A DNA stretch of 11,162 nt, taken from Goniomonas avonlea (taxonomy: Eukaryota > Cryptophyceae > Goniomonadida > Goniomonadaceae). The translations under genes were made by a program, and so were the position numbers. Shown in pieces: positions 1-8,400 of this stretch. How positions within the stretch are numbered: position 1 is the stretch's first letter; each line of letters starts with the position of its first letter. The notes beneath the pieces are model-generated. The model was not told where the DNA came from. It worked only from the letters and a program-made list of their open reading frames with translations, and ran no database searches. Location: assembly GCA_003573635.1 (NCBI GenBank), contig QUTJ01031373.1, positions 1 through 11,162 of the forward strand, read 5' to 3'.

Positions 1-117
1 CCCCCCCACCACCCCCAAGACTTTTAAAATGGTTCTTCCGAGAACTAAACCTTGCGGTGTCCTGGACCGTGAGCAACAGGCATAAACCACAGTGCGTTTG
101 GGACACTCGGAACTCAC
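1..117 (-). other. Unresolved intron or terminal coding piece of the minus-strand glycosyltransferase
   Basis: It begins with a good donor (GTGAGT, 117-112 on the minus strand). An acceptor at 45 (TTTAG) would open a phase-compatible reading from 44 to the edge, giving a 73-nt intron, but the encoded Gly/Val-rich stretch from the C-run at 1-16 is not convincing. An earlier acceptor near 62 leads to an immediate stop. The intron may extend beyond the window. Confidence 0.35.
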
Positions 118-1557
118 CTGCGACCTGAGCGTTTTCTGGGCATTCCACTGAGTCAACAAAAACCAGTAAGCGGAAAGGATTGTGCTTGGCCTCGTAGAGG
201 AGAGATGCAATGGTGCTGTGAAGAGCTCGTGGAGCACAGGCAGGGATGATCGCCAGATGCGGTTGAAGCCTGTTGGGCAGTGAATCTTGCGTACAATAGA
301 GTCCAAGCCTCCAACGCACGTGGAATATTCTGCTTGTAACAGTGGATATGCTTTTCCGTACTTGTCTTCCCGTTCCTTGTAGACAGCATTGAGGCGGGTG
401 CTCAACGGATGTAACCTCATTAGCTCGTCGACATCGTTATACTCATAGAGCTCTTCTGAAAGCTCATTGATGTGCTGGTCAATCAGCTTGAACCGCACGT
501 CATTAATTTCTTTCTCTTCTGGAGTTTGATACGCCTGGTCTGGGGGCCGTTTGAACTGTTCCAAAAGATCAGTTCCATCCTCAGAGATCGAGGTCGCGCA
601 CCTGCTCCATGCGTTGATTCAACATGTTCCCTTGGTAAAGTTTGTACTGAACCGTTATCCACAACAGCTTGCTGCCGGCGTAGTGCTCATACAGCCACTT
701 GACATACGCAACTGTCACACGTGAGCTCGTGAGCGAATCAGTGCACCAACAGAACTCACCATCCTCCAAATCTTCTTTGAATTCTGGCATCTCTGGAAAC
801 CCTCCTTGGAGGAAGTGAGTTGGACACGGTGGGTGGGGATGTTCATACCAATGAACTTGTGAGCGTCGCGTCGGACACCAAGGTTCAGCGGAATTGAGTC
901 TTCAATTGCCATTTGCCAGTGCGGGTGAAAGTCTGGTCCGGCATCTATTCGGGTGCGCACAAACCCCTCGTTCGGAAGCCGGAAAAACACATCCCAACAG
1001 GTGAATGCGTGAATTGGTAAAAAGGTGTCGTCGGCGTCGGCATACAAAATGACATCACCCCGTGCCATGTTTGCTCCGGTGTTGCGAGTAGGGCCTGGGC
1101 CCTTGTTGACTGGGTGCTTATTCAACCGATATAATGGTCTTCCCGCTGCAAACTCTGAAATTACACGGCGACTATTATCAGTTGATCCATCGTCCACACA
1201 GATGATCTCGAACCATAGCTGCGAGGGTCAAACAACGGTGACAAAAAAACACACACGCACACTCGGGAACTCTGCAGTCCGAGTGAGCAGAACCACCAAA
1301 GACTCTTCGACACTTTTTAAAGTCTGGAAATGCATCAGATATTGAAAATTATGAACGAGGTGCACCGTGATGACAGTCTTCTCACAATTGTAGCATGGGA
1401 GAACAATCGAAATGGACCGGGGGTACATGAGGGGCTCTAACGGGCCAGTAGGCAAGACTCTTTCAATATGATCTCTTGAGCTCGCCAGCATAACGCACAG
1501 TGTGCAGAAGAGCAACAGCCTCTGCGCCGCTCGCGCTCGCCGCGCAGCGCTCGCCAT
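1..1557 (-). CDS. Family 2 glycosyltransferase with a second glycosyltransferase-like domain (partial, 3' end outside window)
   Basis: Spliced model on the minus strand: exons 1557-1366, 1323-1261, 1218-849, 804-760, 711-602, 555-320 and 269-118, with introns of 42, 42, 44, 48, 46 and 50 nt, all GT-AG and phase-consistent (about 389 codons). The N-terminus is Arg/Ala-rich followed by a short hydrophobic stretch (LLLFCTLCVML), so a signal anchor or signal peptide is likely and action in the secretory pathway is inferred. GT-A hallmarks seen: SIVLPCYNCEKTV (nucleotide-sugar binding start), VDDGSTDNS, a DADD metal-binding motif in LYADADDTFLP, a GGFPE motif and a catalytic-type ED motif (LEDVAYVKWLYE). 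These place it in CAZy family GT2; donor and acceptor are unknown. Residues after about 340 look like the start of another nucleotide-sugar domain. An in-frame ATG at 1638 is an alternative start; I prefer 1557 because it places the hydrophobic segment near the N-terminus. The structure between 117 and 1 is unresolved. Confidence 0.82.
118..319 (-). other. Second, glycosyltransferase-like domain start in the minus-strand gene (last resolved exon plus preceding intron)
   Basis: The intron at 319-270 (50 nt, GTGCGT...AACAG) joins exon 555-320 to exon 269-118. Reading straight through is also open, but the spliced reading gives a protein-like strand-helix-strand pattern: LAIIPACAPRALHSTIASLL, then a helix, then LLVFVDSVECPENAQVAG. 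A hydrophobic first strand, a helix ending in SLL, and a second strand ending near VFVDS are the opening of a GT-A Rossmann-like fold. By recall it resembles the start of GT13 (GnT-I/POMGnT-like) enzymes, or a second GT2 copy. The domain is cut by the window edge, so its metal-binding motif cannot be seen. The donor GTGAGT at 117 ends this exon. Confidence 0.45.
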
Positions 1558-1785
1558 TTTCCCTCCCGGTATGGACCGTATGTGTCTTGTCGAAAATGAT
1601 ATATTGTCAGTAACTAAGAAGTTAGTGGAGATCACCATTATCCGAAGTCGAGTAAGGAGAAAAAGGCGCTCTTCAGAAGGCCATACCCGCGCTTTCTGCG
1701 AGTGAGCAAGTGCGCGGGCCTTTGTTCTAGATCGCCCCGCGCGGATGCTTGTCCCTGAATTGTGCAGAGAGGGTTCCTTTCTTGG
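1558..1785. promoter_or_regulatory. Short divergent intergenic region, likely bidirectional promoter
   Basis: This 228-bp gap separates the start codons of two divergently transcribed genes (minus start 1557, plus start 1786), so both core promoters and 5' leaders must lie here or overlap the other gene. An AT-rich patch (tgatatattg, around 1598-1607) is the only segment that even loosely resembles a TATA-like element; I see no convincing CCAAT or initiator. If the minus gene starts at its alternative ATG at 1638, the gap shrinks to 147 bp. Function is inferred from gene arrangement only. Confidence 0.5.
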
Positions 1786-1789
1786 ATGA
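1745..1789 (+). other. Upstream ORF overlapping the SWR1-type start codon
   Basis: ATG at 1745 opens a 14-codon frame that ends at TGA 1787-1789, so its stop overlaps the main start codon (ATG 1786-1788) in an ATGA arrangement. The main frame has a stop (TGA) at 1756-1758, so 1786 is the first in-frame ATG. Neither ATG has a purine at -3 (C for the uORF, T for the main start). Whether the mRNA includes 1745 is unknown. If it does, translation of the long ORF could depend on leaky scanning or reinitiation. Confidence 0.4.
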
Positions 1790-2426
1790 GCGACCCCCCA
1801 GGGGCGAAGAGGATTCCCAGTGGCGAGGACCTTTCAAAACGCGATGCGAAGCGTCCTCGCACAGATTCAACTCCGCGACCAGATGCTGCGGCATTGGCTG
1901 CACCTTCCGGAGTAGCGGGCGTGCCGGGCGCAACAGGGTCCGCACCTGCTGCAGGCGGCGCGTCGGCGGTAGCAGGGGCAGAAGTGCCCCCGATGCCTAT
2001 CCCGCGCGCTATTGCGGATGGTGTCGGAGCTCCAATTCCGCCGCCATTGACCCTGTTGCCACCCGAACAGTATAAGAAGCTGGTACGTGCCTTAGTGCCT
2101 TGTTGCGCTGTTGCGTCGAGACCGCCCGTCTGATCCAGGCCTCTTGCAGCTGCTTCAACGGCTGACAGAAGCGAAATCTATCTCGCTCAGGTACGCCTCG
2201 CGCTTTGTGTCTGCGGTGGTACAGGCTTCATAACGGGTTACTCACTGTGGTGTTGCGCAGTCAACTGCAAGTCAAGCGCGACCAACTTGAAGCAGAGCTA
2301 AAATTTTTGCAAGCTGGCGGAAGTTTTCTCGACTTCGGCCGACCAGCCACTCGCACAAAAGGCACCGCACCTGTCGAGATCATGGCATCGCCATCAGTGC
2401 AACCACAGCGACGAAACCGGATTGAA
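1786..2426 (+). other. SWR1: N-terminal region of the remodeller (exons 1-3)
   Basis: Residues 1-168. Exon 1 (99 codons) has a basic patch (SKRDAKRPR), possibly a nuclear localisation signal, then an Ala/Gly/Pro-rich disordered stretch ending in [10 protein letters not shown]. Exons 2 and 3 encode a charged amphipathic segment ([19 protein letters not shown]... to ELKFLQAGG) that probably forms a helix or coiled coil, then a disordered basic end. It precedes the HSA domain and may serve subunit contacts. No catalytic motif is present. Exon 2 (41 nt) is a small phase 0-to-2 exon supported by an uninterrupted reading on both sides. Confidence 0.7.
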
Positions 2427-5400
2427 GTGCGCCCTCGTGCACTTTTTTTCCCCACCTTGTGCTCACGCGATGCAGTCAGCAGATGGTCCTCGGGGAGACG
2501 GAGGCCTCAAGACCCCGCATGCAGGAGACGCGGCCTCCTCTTCTGACCTATCGGAGCGACAGTCACAAATTTTGGATCGTGTGAAGGAACTACAGCGCAA
2601 AGGTTTGTTCAGTGCCAAGTTGAAACCGAAGTTTCCCGAGCCGCCCAGGAAGAAGGTGCATTGGGACTACCTATTAGAAGAAATGGTGAGTGGTGTGGCC
2701 CTTCACGCGCACTATGACTTATTGTGTGCGCAGCGGTGGCTTGCGACAGATTTTCGACAGGAGAAAAAGTGGAAAATTGCTCTTGCGCGCAAAGTGGCCC
2801 AAGCGGTTGTCAAGTATCACCAGCATCAAAATTCGAAGGCAGAACGCACCGCCAAGGTCTGGCTTCTCGCAGAACAGAAAACCAAATTTGCTTGCATTGT
2901 GTTTGCTGTTATTGCTTGGACCGTGCTGAAGACCGACAAATTTGTGCACAGGCGCAGGTGACGCACCTGAAGAAGACGGCCGTTATGATTTCGCGCGAGG
3001 TTCAGAAGTTTTGGAACCAGGTGTGGATGCACTCTTAGAGCGAACTTGAAGCGCACTCTGAATGTTCAGTCGCTTCGAGTGGCGTGTCTGTCCCATCGGG
3101 CCATTTTTGGCATGACATGGTGTGTTGTTTGAGTGGCCTTAATTTGTTTTCTAGGTGGAGCGGCTTGCGCTTCACAAACACGAGATGCGCGAGGGCGTGA
3201 AGAAGAAAGAGGCGCTCGACCAACAGCTCGATTTCCTTGTGGGACAGACGGAGCGGTACTCCGCAATGATATCCAATCAAATGAAGGATGTGGCCGCCGG
3301 CGCTGGCTGCCCCAATGTTCCTGCAATCGAGGTCGGCCCCGCTAAGGGTGCTGCTTCCGCTCCAGCTGCTGCTTCTGCGCCTGCCAAGGTCAAAGATGAG
3401 CCCGTGAGTGTCTTCAGCCCCCCTTTACTTCACGGTTCTGATGAATGTTGGTAGATGGACGATGGGTCAGCCGAGCCAGAGTTCGTGATGCAGGACGACG
3501 AACAAGACGACGAGACCACCATCGAGGCAGAGGAGAAACTTATGAATGCTGAGGAAACTCAGGCAGAGATGGATGAATTGCAGGATGAGGCCGACATGCC
3601 TCTTGACAAGTTAATGGCCAAATATGGGATTGGCGCTGGTGGTGGTGCCCCAGCTCCCGACAGCGACGACAGCAGCGACGATAGCGCCAGCAGCGACGAA
3701 GGGGGCAGCGACGACGAAAGTGTTTCCGGGAGCCCTGAGAAGGGTGACACCTCGATGACTGATGCGGCTGCTGTTAAGGAGGAGGACGGGACTGCTGCGT
3801 TGTTGGGTGCGGATGGAGATGTTGTGATGGGTGACGCTGCAGGGGCGGAGTCAACGCCCGCCGCGGGTGTTGGTGCTGGTGCGGGTGCGGGTCCGGACGA
3901 GAACAGTGACGGTGTCAAAGCCGAGCCGCCAGATGTCGAAAACAACGAGCAGCTCAATGTGCGTGCCTCGCTCCTTCCGTGTGCAATTTACTGGTATCGT
4001 GAGACTTAGCCTTGACTGCACAGGCTGCGACCGCGATGGCTGCTGCTGCTCAACCGACGGGTTTTACCCTCGAAACTACCTCGGTGAAGACCAAAGTGCC
4101 ATTCCTCCTCAAGCACACCATGCGAGAGTATCAGCACATCGCTCTCGATTGGCTGGTGGCGTTATCAGAGAAGAAGCTCAACGGTATTCTCGCTGACGAG
4201 ATGGGGTTGGGCAAGACGATCATGACGATTTCGTTGCTTGCTCATCTTGCCTGCGACAAGGGGGTCTGGGGTCCTCACCTCATTGTCGTCCCAACCAGCG
4301 TGTGAGTCTGCGGTCCTTGTGCTGTTTCGAGCTACTGTTTTCTTCGTCCAAACGATCGGTGTTCTGATATCATCGCAGGATGCTCAATTGGGAAATCGAG
4401 CTGAAACGTTGGTGCCCGGCATTCAAGATTCTCACCTACTACGGATCTCAGAAGGAGCGAAAACTGAAGCGCGTCGGGTGGACCAAGCCCAACTCATTCC
4501 ACGTCTGCATCACTTCCTACACGTGCGTCGTTGAAATTGTCATTGTTTCTTCGGGAGTTATCTCATACGTGTTTGCAGCCTCGCGGTGCAAGACCAAGCG
4601 GTGTTCCGGCGCAAGAAGTGGAAGTACATCATTCTCGACGAGGCGCACAACATCAAGAACTTCCAGACACAGCGCTGGCAGGTGCGCCCCTGTTCCGACC
4701 ACCCGTCTTGTTGGATGGATTCATGAACTCACCCTGACCCAGGTCCTCCTCAACTTCCGTTCAAAGCGGCGACTGTTGTTGACTGGCACGCCTCTGCAAA
4801 ATAACCTGATGGAGTTGTGGTCGCTGTTGCATTTCTTGATGCCGCACATCTTCTCCTCGCATTCGGATTTCAAGTACTGGTGCGATCTCGCTCCATTTTT
4901 CTCCTTCTGTTTCCGTCCGCTTGGCATCTCGCTGTAGTTATCGACGTTCTAACGTGGCATCCAGGTTCTCCAACCCGTTGACCAACATGGTGGAGGGGAA
5001 CGAGCAAGTCAACCAAGAGCTCGTGGCTCGCCTGCATTCTGTGCTTCGCCCCTTTATTTTGAGACGACTGAAGCGTGATGTCGAGAAGCAGCTTCCGCAG
5101 AAGGTGTGTTGGCCATCTTAGTTGTTCCCTTGCGTCGCCCGCTCGATTCAGAGGTCGCTACGTTCGTTTCCGAACTGGCAACCTTGGTGTGTACTTGATT
5201 GATCCATTGGTGTGAGTGCATGCACTTCTCGCGCATCTCACCTTGCTTGCGGCAGCACGAACACCTGGTGACCTGCCGCCTGTCAAAGCGGCAGCGCAAT
5301 TTGTACGAGGATTTCATGGCGTCAAGCTCCACCCGCGCGAAACTCGAGAATGGTAACTTGCTCGAGATCATCAACGTTCTGATGCAGCTCCGCAAGGTTC

Positions 5401-8400
5401 GTGTCATCAGTTGTTGGGATGCCTTGCGCGCCACACATGCTTTCGACATCCCACTTTCCGAATCCGCCTAACACCTGTGACCAGGTGTGCAACCACCCTG
5501 ACTTGTTTGAAGAGCGTCCTATTGTATCGCCATTCGACATGGAGCGACTGCGCTTGCCAGTGGCGTCTGATGTTGCCAAGGCGTTGCAATATCTCCCACT
5601 GCTGCATGTGAATACCGAATCCTTCTACCACAATTTGTGCGCCTTGGAGGAGATGGGCGCGCTGCAGGCGATTCGAACCAAGGAGCTCCAGGCGCCTCGA
5701 CGGTGCGTTGTCGCTTGTTTCTATTCCCCTGTCACAGAGGGCGTGTCACAGGCGTGTCACAGTGTCATGTCACAGGCCTCGTGCCACAGTGTCACGTCAC
5801 AGGTGTTCTTCGACAGACGCGCGGTTCCAGTCCCCCCTCCCCACCTGACGCACCGCACCGTTTCCTAACGGTTGTTGCGCAGACTCATCGAGGAGCTGCA
5901 CTCGGCGGACTCTCCACCTTCAGCAGGGTCCCCTGGTTTGTTCGAAGCAGGCTCGCCGCTTGCTGACGTTGCTGCGAATGTCGAGGGAAAGCGAATTCGG
6001 TGGCGTGCTGCCCGGCTTGCTCACCACGCGACGGTGAACGACCATCGGTGTGCGATGGCGCCTGTGTATGGCTATGATCTGCGACGCTTTGTGACTCTGG
6101 ATCCAACTCCGCTGTCGCTTGTCGAATGCGGAGGAGGGAACAAGTGGTTACCCGACTCGCTGTCTGATTTCGTCATCGATCCAGAAACCCGGTTTACGCG
6201 CAATCTGGACATCATTACTGGTGCGCTCCTGAGTCCTTCGGGATTTGTTCAATGGGGTTTGGAATGTGTGCAACAGAGGTTGAATATTGGGGATGTACTC
6301 ATTTGATGCATTCGCCACGATCGAAAAGGGAGCTCGTACACAGGGTGAAGGAGATGGAAGGGGGGAGAGGAAAATTAGGCCAGTTCAGGCCAGTTCAGTT
6401 CAAATCAGTTTTGTAGAACCACCCTATTGTGTGTGGCTCACCTTGTCCTCCAGGTTTCACGCCGATCATCCCGAAGGCACGGGCTGGTCCGGCCGAGCTT
6501 TACGTGTCCAAGCCTGACAGCAGCGCTGCCTTGGCGCTCCGACGCACTCGCTACCTGGCTGAGGTTGAGATTCTCCCCAAGCTTACGTGCTACCGTCCTG
6601 CCATGGTCCGCCGCCAGTTGCATTTCCCCGACAAGCGACTGCTTCAGTACGACTGTGGCAAGCTCCAAGCAATGGACGACCTCCTGCGTACCCTCAAGGC
6701 CGGGGCGCACCGCGTCCTCATTTTCACGCAGATGACGCGGATGCTGAATGTGCTCGAGACCTTCCTCAACTTCCACGGCCACACCTATGTGCGTCTTGAC
6801 GGCTCCATCAAAATCGATGTGCGACAACGGTTGGTGGAGCGCTTCAATCAGGACAAGCGGATTTTCATCTTCATCTCGTCAACTCGCACTGGTGGACTCG
6901 GCATCAACTTGACTGGCGCTGACACTGTTATCTTCTACGACTCGGACTGGAATCCTGCCATGGACAAGCAGGTCGGTTGATTTTGTCCCAATGTTGCGAG
7001 ACTTTCTAACTTTTGCCGCCAGGCGCAAGACCGCTGTCATCGTATCGGGCAGACTCGGGATGTCCACATCTACCGGCTCGTGAGCGAGCACACCGTGGAG
7101 GAGAACATCCTGAAGAAGGCCAACCAAAAGCGGCAATTGGACGACATGGTGATGCAAGACGGTCTCTTCACTCCCGACTTCTTCAACAAAGTCGACGTTC
7201 GCGAGTTCTTTATCGACGAGAGCAAGGCCCCCGCAGCCAAGCCGGTGGCGACTAACGCCAGTGGCAGTTCTGCCGTGGTGGTGGCTGCTGCTGATGCGGC
7301 AGATGGCGCTGATGTCGCTGGCGCTTCGTCTCTGTCTCGCGTCAATCTGACGCAGAAGGAATGGGAGGAGGCCACAGCGCTTGCTGGTACGAGTTTGTTT
7401 CTTTTGTTTGGTGGACTTTGTTTGGTGGACTCCACTTCCCGCCGCGTTTGCTCACTGCTGCGCGCGCGTATTCTGCAGTTGCGAACTTGTGTGTTTGCGC
7501 CTCCCCGTTCTCTGTGCGTCCGCACTTGTGCGTATCGCTCCTCTCGGTCACCCATGTTGGGCAGCCGCTAACCTTTGTTGTTTGCAGAGGATCAGATTGA
7601 TGTCGTCGCTCTCAAGGCGGCCGGCGCAGAGGAGGCGAGCGAGCTCAACGAGTTCAACGAGGCCATTCCGCTGCAGGAGGACGACGATGACAAGAAGCTG
7701 CACGCGCAGCTGCTGCCAGTCCAGCGTTACGCCCTGCGCTTTTACGAGCGCGTGTACATGAAAGCGGACGCCCCCAAGCCCCAGCCGCCGCCGCTTCCCC
7801 CGCCCCCCAGTGACCCGCCAGAGAATGGCAAAGTTGCTGAAACAAATAATGATCAAGATGAGAGGCTTTTTTATGAAGTAGCCGGCAGTTCCGTGGAGGC
7901 CTTCAGGTGTGGTTTTCCTTCCCGTGCGCTGCGGTCTGTTGACCCCAGGTCAGGGGACTACTGAGCCGGCTACCATCACCTGGTCTGGCCGAGGAAATCG
8001 GCTGCGTCTATATGCCGCCAAACCCTGACGACGATAGTGATGAGGAATTCTTTTCACTGGACGCGTTGGTGTATGGCGCAGGTCCGTCAACGTTTGCTTC
8101 TCCTGATCTCGCCTTGTTTCAACCATTGTCATGCTGAGCCTATCACCCAGAATCAGTCTGTAGCACAGGAAAGCCTTGACCTGTGCTTCTGTCTCTGTCC
8201 CTATCCTGTGCCTCTGTCCCTGTCCCTCGCGGTTCCTGAATGGCTTGAATCCTCTCTCTGTGTGTGTGTCCCTGTCCCCCCCCACACACAAGCGTTGGCA
8301 GGTGCTCCTTCGGCTGTGTCCCTGTCCCTTGCCCCTCTCAATGTCCCTGCCCCTCTCTCTGTCCCTGTCACTGTCTCTGTCCCTAGCTTGTTGCACGCCA

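Larger units (their letters stand above)
5485..6620 (+). other. SWR1: Family-type insertion between the ATPase lobes (exons 15-16 and start of 17)
   Basis: Residues about 868-1108, between the [13 protein letters not shown] block and the start of lobe 2 ([15 protein letters not shown]). A long insertion here is the defining feature of the INO80/SWR1 subfamily; in relatives it is the platform for the RuvBL1/2 ring and Arp6-type subunits. Here it is only about 240 residues, short compared with SRCAP and EP400. Part of it is family-like ([14 protein letters not shown] near the start, [14 protein letters not shown] near the end), while the middle is not recognised. The intron at 6221-6453 (233 nt) interrupts it; read-through would end at TGA 6304. 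Confidence 0.8.

Noticed and set aside
760-850. Apparent frameshift in the glycosyltransferase between the reading ending ...TSSKEGF and the reading starting ...PEMPEF
   Set aside because: A 44-nt GT-AG intron (848-805 on the minus strand) joins the two frames exactly and creates the expected KFIGGFPEMPEF family motif, so no frameshift is needed.
1558-1638. Upstream in-frame ATG at 1638 as the glycosyltransferase start
   Set aside because: It is possible, but it would put 27 extra residues before the hydrophobic N-terminal segment; the ATG at 1557 has a good context (A at -3, G at +4) and fits a signal anchor better. Not excluded.
1601-1640. Small inverted repeat ACTAA-gaag-TTAGT in the intergenic region as an operator or hairpin
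   Set aside because: A 5-bp stem is too short to separate from chance in a 228-bp gap.
3559-3957. 132-codon Ser/Pro-rich minus-strand frame
   Set aside because: It is the antisense shadow of the acidic Asp/Ser exon 8, whose plus-strand reading matches SWR1-family blocks.
5104-5255. Possible extra exon inside intron 13 (after the AG near 5151)
   Set aside because: Joining 5103 directly to 5256 gives [19 protein letters not shown], which matches the family with no missing or added residues.
5731-5802. CRISPR-like array from repeated GTCACAG units
   Set aside because: Units are only 7 bp with irregular short spacing, inside a eukaryotic intron; not a CRISPR array.
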